Both the position numbers and the translations under genes were made by a program. From assembly GCA_019455325.1 (NCBI GenBank), contig JACFMQ010000011.1, positions 48,597-112,596 on the forward strand: DNA of 64,000 nt. Direction: 5' to 3'. The notes under the pieces were generated by a model, which saw only the letters and a program-made list of their open reading frames with translations, was not told where the DNA came from and made no database searches. This DNA is from Rhodocyclaceae bacterium. Its GTDB lineage: Bacteria > Pseudomonadota > Gammaproteobacteria > Burkholderiales > Rhodocyclaceae. Of this stretch, positions 20,429 through 27,554 are shown in pieces (the first letter of the stretch is position 1; the number at the start of each line of letters is the position of its first letter).

Positions 20429-20501
20429 TCGGCCGGAGGGCGGCGTCCCGGCGCAGAATGGCGCCGGCGCCTGGGCCGGAAAACGTGGAGCGCGGTGGCG
20501 G

Positions 20502-21185
20502 ATGAAGATTCTCGTGGTCGAGGACGAAGCGAAGACGGGCGACTACCTGAAGCAGGGGCTGGTCGAGGCCGGCTTCGTCGTGGACCTGATGCGCGACGGC
20601 CGCGACGGCCTGCACTGCGCGCTCACCGAGAGCCACGACGTGATCGTCCTCGACGTGATGCTGCCCGGCATGAGCGGCTGGGAGGTGCTGCGCGGCATCC
20701 GCGCCGCCGGCCGGGACGTGCCGGTGCTGTTCCTGACCGCGCGCGACGCGGTCGACGACCGCGTGCACGGGCTCGAACTCGGCGCCGACGACTACCTGGT
20801 CAAGCCCTTCGCCTTCTCCGAGCTGCTGGCGCGCGTGCGCACCCTGCTGCGCCGCGGCAGCCGGCGGACCGAGACGGAAATCCTGCGCGCCGCCGACCTC
20901 GAACTCGACCCGCTGCGCCGGCGGGCGAGCCGCGCCGGGCGGCGGATCGACCTGACTGCCAAGGAGTTCGCGCTGCTCGAACTCCTGCTGCGGCGCCGCG
21001 GCGAGGTGCTGCCGCGCTCGTTGATCGCCTCGCAGGTCTGGGACATGAACTTCGACAGCGACACCAACGTCATCGAGGTGGCGGTGCGCCGCCTGCGCGC
21101 GAAGATCGACGACGGCTTCGAGCCGAAGCTGATCCGCACCGTGCGCGGCATGGGCTACGTCCTCGAAGCCGGCGGCGGCGACTGA
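20502..21185 (+). CDS. cusR: CusR-like copper/silver response regulator (OmpR family)
   Basis: This 227-aa two-domain regulator has a receiver with the acidic pocket (E8-D9), phospho-acceptor D51 in [10 protein letters not shown] and K101 in DDYLVKPF. The C-terminal winged helix (about 125-222) includes [35 protein letters not shown] and [16 protein letters not shown], which match the CusR/CopR/PcoR group closely. It is divergent from cusFCBA and overlaps cusS by one base (TGATG). It should activate both directions when copper or silver is high, probably through the palindrome at 20409-20428. Confidence 0.94.
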   Translation: MKILVVEDEAKTGDYLKQGLVEAGFVVDLMRDGRDGLHCALTESHDVIVLDVMLPGMSGWEVLRGIRAAGRDVPVLFLTARDAVDDRVHGLELGADDYLVKPFAFSELLARVRTLLRRGSRRTETEILRAADLELDPLRRRASRAGRRIDLTAKEFALLELLLRRRGEVLPRSLIASQVWDMNFDSDTNVIEVAVRRLRAKIDDGFEPKLIRTVRGMGYVLEAGGGD

Positions 21186-22561
21186 TGCGTGCGGCCTCGC
21201 TGACGCTCCGGCTGACGGCGCTGTTCGCGCTGCTCTCGGCGGCCGTGCTGCTCGTCCTCGGCCTGGTCGTCGGCCGGCTGGTCGAGCAGCACTTCGAGGA
21301 CCTCGACATGGACGTGCTGCGCGGCAAGGAGCGGCTGGTCCGCCACGCGCTGGCGGCGACGGCGGGCGACGGCGCACAGGCGCTGCCGCGGCGGCTCGCC
21401 GACGCGCTGGTCGGGCACGAGGACCTGTCGCTGGCGGTTTTCCGCGGCGACGGCACGCCGCTCTTCGCCGCCGGCGCCGCCGACTTCCCGGCGGCGCTGC
21501 TCGCCTCGCCGCGATCCGCGGCGCCGACGCCGGCCATCTGGGAGAACGCCGACGGCCGGCGCTTCCGCGGCTTCGCCGTCGCGGTCGCGGCCGACGGCGG
21601 CGAGCGCTTCGTCGTCGCCGCGGCCATCGACCTCGCGCACCACGAGCACTTCACGCGCGCCTTCCTGGCGACGCTGTGGGGCGTCGTCCTGCTCGCCACC
21701 GTGGTCAGCGGCTTCCTCGGCTGGCTGGCCGTGCGCCGCGGCCTGGCGCCGCTGCAGCGGATGCGCCGCGACGCCTCGGCGGTGACGGCGAACCGGCTCG
21801 ATTTCCGGCTCGCCGCCGACGCCGTGCCGGTCGAGTTGGCGCAGCTCGCCGGCACGCTCAACGAAATGCTGGCGCGGCTGGAGGATTCCTTCCGCCGCCT
21901 CTCCGACTTCTCGTCGGACATCGCGCACGAGCTGCGCACGCCGGTCAGCAACCTGCTCACGCAGACGCAGGTGACGCTGTCGCGGCCGCGCGCGGATGAG
22001 GCGTACCGCGAGGTGCTGGCCTCCAACGCCGAGGAGCTGGAGCGCATGGCGCGCATGATCTCGGACATGCTCTTCCTGGCCAAGGCGGAAAACGGGCTGA
22101 TCGTGCCGGAGCGGCAGGCGGTCGACCTGGCGCGCGAGATGCGCGAGCTGTTCGATTTCTACGAGGCGGTGGCCGAGGAAAAGGCGGTGTCGCTGACGCT
22201 CTTTGGCGAGGGCGCGGCGCGGGGCGACCGCCTGATGCTGCGCCGGGCCTTCAGCAACCTGCTCTCGAACGCCATCCGCCACGCGCCGCCGGGCGGCCGC
22301 GTCGTCGTGCGCATCGCCGCCGCCGACGGCGGCAGGGTCGGTCTGAGCGTCGAGAACTCCGGCGAACCGATTGCCGAGGCGCACCGGGCGCGCCTGTTCG
22401 ACCGCTTCTACCGCGCCGACGCCTCCCGCCGCCGCAGCGGCGAGGAGGCCGGCCTCGGCCTGGCCATCACCCGCTCCATCCTCGTTGCCCACGGCGGCGA
22501 CATCGGCGTGTCCTGCGGCGAAGGGACGAACGTCTTCACGCTCCACCTGCCGGCCGCCTGA
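21185..22561 (+). CDS. cusS: CusS-like heavy-metal sensor histidine kinase
   Basis: This 458-aa kinase has two membrane segments (about 11-32 and 160-182) flanking a periplasmic sensor of about 125 residues, then a HAMP linker, the dimerisation helix SDFSSDIAHELRTPVSNL (phospho-acceptor H248) and an ATPase domain with N-box NLLSNAIRHAPPGG, a G-box around GEEAGLGLAI and FDRFYRAD. The length and RTPVSNL motif match the CusS/CopS heavy-metal family. The start ATG overlaps the cusR stop. It converges on ssrA, with only about 35 bp between its stop and the ssrA hairpin. Confidence 0.94.
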   Translation: MRAASLTLRLTALFALLSAAVLLVLGLVVGRLVEQHFEDLDMDVLRGKERLVRHALAATAGDGAQALPRRLADALVGHEDLSLAVFRGDGTPLFAAGAADFPAALLASPRSAAPTPAIWENADGRRFRGFAVAVAADGGERFVVAAAIDLAHHEHFTRAFLATLWGVVLLATVVSGFLGWLAVRRGLAPLQRMRRDASAVTANRLDFRLAADAVPVELAQLAGTLNEMLARLEDSFRRLSDFSSDIAHELRTPVSNLLTQTQVTLSRPRADEAYREVLASNAEELERMARMISDMLFLAKAENGLIVPERQAVDLAREMRELFDFYEAVAEEKAVSLTLFGEGAARGDRLMLRRAFSNLLSNAIRHAPPGGRVVVRIAAADGGRVGLSVENSGEPIAEAHRARLFDRFYRADASRRRSGEEAGLGLAITRSILVAHGGDIGVSCGEGTNVFTLHLPAA

Positions 22562-22595
22562 ACGGCGATATTGGAAATGACGGCGGAAATGACGA

Positions 22596-22613
22596 CGGGG
22601 GCCGAAGCCCCCG
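22596..22613 (-). terminator. GC-rich hairpin ending ssrA
   Basis: A perfect 7-bp stem CGGGGGC / GCCCCCG closes a TTCG loop on the minus strand and is followed by the weakly T-rich TCGTCATTTCC. It comes right after the tmRNA pseudoknot, so it is the likely 3' stem or terminator of the coding piece. On the plus strand it would face cusS read-through, but there is no T-run on that side. Confidence 0.6.
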
Positions 22614-22845
22614 CCGATAGCCATTCTGTTTATCGGACGGCTATGTCCTCAGCAGGCCTTAAGCGGCCATTGCGAAACGCTCATCGTTGGCGTTTGTGGA
22701 TTTGCGCGGATTACGTCCGTCGCCTTTCGGGCCGCCTGCTCGCCTTCTTTCGCCCTGTCGAGACCAGATCACCCCCCCTGTGGTGGAGGTGGGCGGAATC
22801 GAACCGCCGTCCAGAACGCTTCCGGGTTGCCGGAATTACGACCGT
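22596..22845 (-). ncRNA. ssrA: tmRNA, circularly permuted two-piece form
   Basis: On the minus strand the 3' tRNA-like half comes first. From about 22845 it has a hairpin (TTCCGG/CCGGAA), then CGTTCTG (P2 strand, 22818-22812), a T-arm GGCGG-TTCGATT-CCGCC and CACCTCC-ACCA ending at 22781. Only CAGG (22780-22777) separates this from the 5' half, which starts GGGGGTGATCTGG at 22776. The halves pair: GGGGGTG with CACCTCC gives a 7-bp acceptor stem with G3-U70, the alanine identity pair, and CAGGGCG (22757-22751) pairs with CGTTCTG. The tag reading frame runs 22691-22659 and encodes ANDERFAMAA then TAA. A pseudoknot follows: GGAC/GTCC (22648-22645 with 22638-22635) and ATAGCC/GGCTAT (22644-22639 with 22622-22617). 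The function is rescue of stalled ribosomes with SmpB. The RNA ends are approximate. Confidence 0.95.
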
Positions 22846-22851
22846 ACCGCC

Positions 22852-22880
22852 ATTATGGGGGCGCCCCCGGCGGATTTCAA
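22852..22880 (-). promoter_or_regulatory. Sigma-70 promoter of ssrA
   Basis: On the minus strand TTGAAA (22880-22875) and CATAAT (22857-22852) are separated by exactly 17 nt, a strong housekeeping promoter. It lies between the ubiG stop (22894) and the tRNA-like half of ssrA. The expected start is about 22845, which gives an acceptor piece of about 65 nt. Confidence 0.75.
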
Positions 22881-22893
22881 CCGCGCCGACGAA

Positions 22894-23592
22894 TCACGCG
22901 CCGCGCACGGCGTGCACCAGGTAGTTGACGTCGGTGTCGCGGCCCAGCGAATAGCTCTGCGCGAACGGGTTGTAGCTCATGCCGATCACCTCGTCGAGCT
23001 CCAGCCCGACGCTTTTCGCCCAGCGCGCCAATTCCGAAGGTTTGATGAACTTCGCATAGTCGTGGGTGCCCTTCGGCAGCAGGCGGAGCACGTATTCGGC
23101 GCCGATCACCGCCAGCAGGTAGGCCTTGGGATTGCGGTTGATCGTCGAGAAGAAGACGTGGCCGCCGGGCTTCACCAGCGCGGCGCAGGAAGCGATCGTG
23201 CTCGCCGGGTTGGGCACGTGTTCGAGCATTTCCAGGCAGGTGACGACGTCGTAAGCGCCGGCTTCCTCGTCCGCCAGCGCCTCGGCCGAGGTGTGGCGGT
23301 AGTCGACGCTGCGGCCGCTTTCGAGCAGGTGCAGGCGGGCGACGCCGAGCGCCTTCTCGGAGAGGTCGATGCCGGTGACGGTGGCGCCGCGGCCGGCCAT
23401 GCCCTCGGCCAGCAGCCCGCCGCCGCAGCCGACGTCGAGCACCTTCTTGCCGGCGAGGCCGACATGGCGGTCGATCCAGTCGAGGCGCAGCGGGTTGATT
23501 TCGTGCAGCGGCCGGAACTCGCTCTTCGGGTCCCACCAGCGGTGGGCGAGGTCGCTGAATTTTTGCAGTTCGGTCGGGTCGGCGTTGATCAT
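22894..23592 (-). CDS. ubiG: UbiG, ubiquinone biosynthesis O-methyltransferase
   Basis: UbiG (232 aa) makes both O-methylations of the ubiquinone ring using SAM. The class I methyltransferase motif [16 protein letters not shown] (about 60-75) and the family-specific opening [33 protein letters not shown] are plain, as are [12 protein letters not shown] and FFSTINRN. Length is normal. It lies downstream of the OmpA-like gene, but the two are separated by a terminator, so it probably has its own promoter. Confidence 0.97.
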   Translation of the reverse strand: MINADPTELQKFSDLAHRWWDPKSEFRPLHEINPLRLDWIDRHVGLAGKKVLDVGCGGGLLAEGMAGRGATVTGIDLSEKALGVARLHLLESGRSVDYRHTSAEALADEEAGAYDVVTCLEMLEHVPNPASTIASCAALVKPGGHVFFSTINRNPKAYLLAVIGAEYVLRLLPKGTHDYAKFIKPSELARWAKSVGLELDEVIGMSYNPFAQSYSLGRDTDVNYLVHAVRGA

Positions 23593-23617
23593 GTTCGTCG
23601 CATGGCAGGGTGGAAAG

Positions 23618-23645
23618 AAAAAAGCCCTGCTTGCGCAGGGCTTTT
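23618..23645 (-). terminator. Rho-independent terminator after the OmpA-family gene
   Basis: On the minus strand AAAAGCCCTGC and GCAGGGCTTTT form an 11-bp stem with a GCAA loop, followed by further T residues (TTTTTTC in all). It begins 16 nt past the stop of the OmpA-family gene, as expected for a highly expressed outer-membrane protein. Confidence 0.9.
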
Positions 23646-23661
23646 CGGTCGGCGCAGCGGA

Positions 23662-24354
23662 TTACTTCTGCGTGCCGATGATTTCGATCTCGACGCGACG
23701 GTCGGGCTGCAGGCACTCGATCAGCGCCTTGGTCTTCTTGTTGCCCTTGCAGGTGGCGCCGGTCTTCGGCTGCTTCTCGCCCTTGCCTTCGGTGTAGACC
23801 TTGTTGGCCTCGATGCCCTTCTTGCCGACCAGGTAGGTCTTGACGGCGGCGGCGCGACGCTCGGACAGCTTCTGGTTGTAGGCGTCGGAGCCCAGGCGGT
23901 CGGTGTGGCCGACGGCGATGATGACTTCCAGGTTCAGCGCGCCGGACTTGGCGACCAGGTCGTCGAGGGCCTTCTGGCCTTCCGGACGGAGGACGGCCTT
24001 GTCGAAGTCGAACAGCGCGTCGGCGGCCAGCGTCACCTTGGCGGCGGCGGGCTTCGGCGTGGCGGGCGCCGGGGCCGGCGCAGCGGGGGCCGGAGCGGCG
24101 GCGGGAGCCGGCTCGCACTTCTCCTTCGGCAGGATGTCCTTGTCGCAGGCGCAGCCGGCCGGGTCGTTGGCGGCGGCGGCCGGCGTCCAGTAGCCGGTGC
24201 GCCAGCACAGGCCGGTGCCGCTCTTGGCGACTTCGTTGCGCCCGTCGATGACGTAGACGCGATCGGCGGCCGTCTGCGCTTGTGCGACGGTGGCGCCCAG
24301 ACCCATGGCGGCCGCGATGACGACCATCAGGGAGTGTTTGGCGATTTTCTTCAT
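23662..24354 (-). CDS. OmpA-family outer-membrane/peptidoglycan-binding protein
   Basis: This 230-aa protein has a signal peptide (to about residue 27, AQA/QT), a short N-terminal domain with four Cys (GLCWRTGYW, GCACDKD, EKCEP), an Ala-Pro linker (about 80-105) and a C-terminal OmpA domain (about 105-230). The OmpA domain shows ALFDFDKAVLRPEGQKALDDLV, VGHTDRLGSDAYNQKLSERRA and RRVEIEI, the peptidoglycan-binding core. It has no beta-barrel, unlike E. coli OmpA, so it resembles the short OmpA-like proteins common in Rhodocyclales. It ties the envelope to the wall. It has its own terminator and is probably monocistronic. Confidence 0.93.
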   Translation of the reverse strand: MKKIAKHSLMVVIAAAMGLGATVAQAQTAADRVYVIDGRNEVAKSGTGLCWRTGYWTPAAAANDPAGCACDKDILPKEKCEPAPAAAPAPAAPAPAPATPKPAAAKVTLAADALFDFDKAVLRPEGQKALDDLVAKSGALNLEVIIAVGHTDRLGSDAYNQKLSERRAAAVKTYLVGKKGIEANKVYTEGKGEKQPKTGATCKGNKKTKALIECLQPDRRVEIEIIGTQK

Positions 24355-24429
24355 TCGTTTCCCTCGTATAAGTGGTGATTGGACAGCCAGCGGAATCGGA
24401 CCGCCGACAGCGCCGGAACCCCCGTCATA

Positions 24430-25767
24430 TCAGGGGGTGGGCCGAGGCTGGGACGGACGGATTCTAGTTTGCCATAGGGATGCGATATTTTCCAATTCAT
24501 TTTTGAGAAACCCGCGCAGGGTGTGGTTTTCCAGCATCAGTCGGCCGGAAACCCAGACGTGGCTGACGTTTTCGCGTCCGGCGACATACACCAGATGCGA
24601 TTCCGGCGCGTAGCACGGGGCGAGCAGCGGGTCGTCGAGGCTGACGGCGCAGAGGTCGGCCGATTTGCCGACGACGATCGAGCCGATCTCGCGGTCGAGG
24701 CCGAGCGCGCGCGCGCCGCCCAGGGTGGCCGCGTGCAGCGCCCGGTGTGCGCCCATGACGGCGGCGTCGCCGCTGGCGCCCTTGGCGAGCAGCGCGGCGA
24801 GACGGGTTTCGGCGAACATGTCGAGGCGATTGTTGCTCGCCGCGCCGTCGGTGCCGATGCCGACGTTGACGCCCGCCGCCAGCAGTTTGGCGACCGGCGC
24901 GATGCCGCTGCCGAGCTTGAGGTTGGACGCCGGGCAGTGCGCGACCGAGGCGCCCTCGGCGGCGAGCAGGGCGATTTCCGCGGCGTCGAGGTGCACCGCG
25001 TGCACGGCGATCAGGTTCGGCGTGACGATGCCCAGCCGGTGCAGCCGCTCGAGCGGGCGCATGCCGTGCATGCGCAGGCTTTCCTCGATTTCCGTCCGCG
25101 TCTCGTGAACATGCACGTGCACCGGCAGGTCGAGTTCGCCGGTGAGCGTGGCGATGCGCTCGAAGCTGCGGTTGCTGACCGTGTAGGGGGCGTGCGGGGC
25201 GAGCGCGAAATGCAGCAGCGGCTGGTCGCGCAGCGCGTCGCGGGCGGCCAGGCCCTTGTCCAGGTAGTCGTCGGCGTCGGCGGCGTAGGCGGTGGGGAAT
25301 TCGAGCAGCGTCAGGCCGATCACCGCGCGCATGCCGGAGGCGGCGACGGCGCGCGCCGCCGCCTCCGGGAAGAAATACATGTCGTTGAAGCAGGTGACGC
25401 CGCCGCGCAGCATCTCGGCGCAGGCGAGCAGCGTGCCGTCGTGGACGAACTCGGCCGAGACGTGTTTGGCCTCGGCAGGCCAGATGTGGTGCTGCAGCCA
25501 GGTCATCAGCGGCGTGTCGTCGGCGAGGCCGCGCAGCAGCGTCATCGCCGCGTGGCAGTGCAGGTTGACCAGGCCGGGCATAAGGACGTGGCGGTCGAGC
25601 CGGGTCTCGCGGCCAGCGGTGAAGCGCCCGGCCGCCTCCGCTTCCGGCACGATGGCGACGATGCGTCCGTCGCGGACGGCGACGGCGTGGTCGTCGAGGA
25701 CGGTGTCGGCCGGCTCGACGGGAACGATCCAGCGGGGGTGGATGAGTTCGTCTACAGTTTCTGTCAT
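24430..25767 (-). CDS. mtaD: TRZ/ATZ amidohydrolase, probable 5-methylthioadenosine/S-adenosylhomocysteine deaminase
   Basis: This 445-aa amidohydrolase has the metal-site motifs LVNLHCHAAMTLLRG (about 65), HVHVHET (about 218), the AVHAVHLD region and GTDGAASNNRLDMF, which together fit the MtaD/SsnA deaminase group. MtaD-type enzymes deaminate methylthioadenosine or S-adenosylhomocysteine. I start at ATG 25767 (MTETVDELIHPRWIVPVEP), since the longer frame begins at TTG 13 codons upstream. ACCCCC and GGGGGT (24418-24438) form a small hairpin across the stop. Genes of this type commonly neighbour ubiG in betaproteobacteria. Substrate is inferred from the family. Confidence 0.88.
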   Translation of the reverse strand: MTETVDELIHPRWIVPVEPADTVLDDHAVAVRDGRIVAIVPEAEAAGRFTAGRETRLDRHVLMPGLVNLHCHAAMTLLRGLADDTPLMTWLQHHIWPAEAKHVSAEFVHDGTLLACAEMLRGGVTCFNDMYFFPEAAARAVAASGMRAVIGLTLLEFPTAYAADADDYLDKGLAARDALRDQPLLHFALAPHAPYTVSNRSFERIATLTGELDLPVHVHVHETRTEIEESLRMHGMRPLERLHRLGIVTPNLIAVHAVHLDAAEIALLAAEGASVAHCPASNLKLGSGIAPVAKLLAAGVNVGIGTDGAASNNRLDMFAETRLAALLAKGASGDAAVMGAHRALHAATLGGARALGLDREIGSIVVGKSADLCAVSLDDPLLAPCYAPESHLVYVAGRENVSHVWVSGRLMLENHTLRGFLKNELENIASLWQTRIRPSQPRPTP

Positions 25768-26141
25768 GGCAATGGCAGATAAGGGATGAAAGATATCGCC
25801 TGTCAAGCATTCTCGAAAGGCGGGCGGAATACTTGAAGTCTATACGGGACAAGAGGGGGACGGGTCTTTCCGCCTACGGCGGGCGCCGGCGTATCCGGGC
25901 GGGCGGCGGCGCCGGTGATATGCCAAGGCCCCGCGAGTCATGGCCCAGAAACGCGAAAGCGTAGGTCGATGGCCTACGCTTTCGTGAGTTGCCGCCGACG
26001 CCCGGCAGCGTGCGAGCATGCGATCTCAGTCGTCAATCGACGCCATCCTCCAGGGTTGCGCCGAGCCGGCCGGGTCGCTGTCCGCAAGGTCGTCGAGCGG
26101 GCTTGATGGCATCCCCGAACGCAGAGGCAACGGCGCGCGGA
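25768..26141. other. Intergenic region with a 12-bp inverted repeat (left edge of the iron island)
   Basis: This 374-bp region between mtaD and the TolC-like gene has no supported gene. It contains a strong hairpin: CGAAAGCGTAGG (25954-25965), loop TCGATGG, CCTACGCTTTCG (25973-25984). There is no long T-run, so it could be a terminator for the leftward siderophore operon or a residual repeat at an insertion point. Short ORFs here lack ribosome sites or recognisable domains. Confidence 0.5.
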
Positions 26142-27554
26142 TCATCGGGCGGCGCCCTCGGCGGCCATGGCCTGCACCGCCGGTGCGACGCGCCAGCCGC
26201 CGCCCAGCGCCCGGTACAGCGCCACCGACGACGACAGCCGCGCCAGCCGGAGCTGTGCTGCCGCATCCTGCGCTGCGTACAGCGTGCGCTGCGTATCGAG
26301 CAGTGTCAGCAGGCTCTCCGCGCCGGCGCGGTAGCGCGATTCCGCCAGCGTCAACGCGCGCTGCGCCTGGGCCAGCTCCTCGGCCTGCAAGGCCGCCTGC
26401 GCGTCCAGGCCGGCCACCGCGTTGAGCACCAGTTCCACGTCCGCGAAGGCATCGACGATGGCTTGGCGGTAGTTCGCCAGCCGTTCTTCCCGCCGCGCCT
26501 GGGCCAGTTCGTGCCCGGCGGCCAGCCGGCCGGCGTTGAAGATTGGCGCTGCTAGCCCTGCCGCCAGCGAGTACACCGGGTTGTCAAAAGCGCGGCGCAG
26601 ATGGTCCCCCTCCGCGCTCACCCCGGCGGCCAGCGTCAGGCTGGGCAGCATGGCCGCGCGCGCCGCCCGAACATTGGCCTCGGCCGACGCCAGCAAGGCT
26701 TCGGCGCGGGCGATGTCCGGCCGGCGGACGAGCAGTTCCGAGGGCAGCCCGGCGCCGATGTCCGGCGTCTCCAGCGTAGCCAGCGATGTTTCACCGATCT
26801 CGATGCCGCCCGGCTGCGCCAGCAGCACCGCCAATGCCGTGCGTGCCGCCTCGGCCTGCTGCTGTAGGGCGGTCAGACTGCGCCGCTGGCCCACCGCCAG
26901 TCCGCGCTGCTGCGCCAGCGCCAGCGGCGTGGCCGCACCTGCCCGCACCCGGGATTCGACCAGCTCCAGCAAGCGTTCGGCGCTTTGCAGATTCCGTTCG
27001 GCGATGCCGATGCGCTCGCGCAAGGCCACCGCGTTCAGCCAGGCCGATGCCACGCCGGCCGTCACCGTGAGCCGTACCGTGTCGCGGTCGAAGGCGGTGG
27101 CTTGCAGCATCGCCACCGCGCTGTCGCGGCCCGCGCGGTGGCGCCCCCAGAAGTCCACCTCGAAACGTGCGTCCAAGGCCGCCCCATGGCTGCCGGCACT
27201 GCCATCGCCTTCCAGACTGCCGCGCCGGCCGCCATCCAGGCCGGCCGCCACTTCCGGCAGCAGCGCGGCGCCCGCAATGCGCGCGCTGGCCTCGGCCTGC
27301 CGTACCCGCATCACGGCGGTCGACAGGTCCAGGCTGTCGTGCTCGGCCCGGGACACCAGGCGATCCAGTTCGGCGCTGCCGAAGGCGCGCCACCAGTCGG
27401 AGCGAACCTCGGCCGCCGCACCCTCGCCAGCCTGGCGCCATTGGGCGGGCAGTTCCAGGAGCGCCGCCTCGTCGCGCTGCGGACCCTGGACGGCGCAGCC
27501 GGCCAGCACGGCGCTCGCGGCGATCAGGGAGAGGATGCGCAGGAGTCTCATCAT
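26142..27554 (-). CDS. NodT/OprM-type outer-membrane efflux lipoprotein
   Basis: This 470-aa protein is the outer-membrane channel of a tripartite exporter. A lipoprotein signal with lipobox VLAGC (Cys about 20) is followed by two OEP repeats: WWRAFGSAELDRLV near the start and the second repeat starting near ARAAMLPSLTLAAG, with the typical RRPDIARAEALLASAEANV motif. The start overlaps the macB stop (ATGA), so the channel, MacB and MacA act together. It resembles OpmQ of the PvdRT-OpmQ exporter by position and family. No damage is visible. Confidence 0.93.
   Translation of the reverse strand: MMRLLRILSLIAASAVLAGCAVQGPQRDEAALLELPAQWRQAGEGAAAEVRSDWWRAFGSAELDRLVSRAEHDSLDLSTAVMRVRQAEASARIAGAALLPEVAAGLDGGRRGSLEGDGSAGSHGAALDARFEVDFWGRHRAGRDSAVAMLQATAFDRDTVRLTVTAGVASAWLNAVALRERIGIAERNLQSAERLLELVESRVRAGAATPLALAQQRGLAVGQRRSLTALQQQAEAARTALAVLLAQPGGIEIGETSLATLETPDIGAGLPSELLVRRPDIARAEALLASAEANVRAARAAMLPSLTLAAGVSAEGDHLRRAFDNPVYSLAAGLAAPIFNAGRLAAGHELAQARREERLANYRQAIVDAFADVELVLNAVAGLDAQAALQAEELAQAQRALTLAESRYRAGAESLLTLLDTQRTLYAAQDAAAQLRLARLSSSVALYRALGGGWRVAPAVQAMAAEGAAR

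Noticed and set aside
22781-22845. A stray tRNA gene or tRNA fragment
   Set aside because: It ends like a tRNA but has no anticodon arm; the pairing with the adjacent tag-coding segment shows it is the acceptor half of permuted tmRNA.
24430-25806. Start of the amidohydrolase at TTG 25806
   Set aside because: The 13 extra residues do not match the family and an ATG at 25767 fits the conserved N-terminus better.
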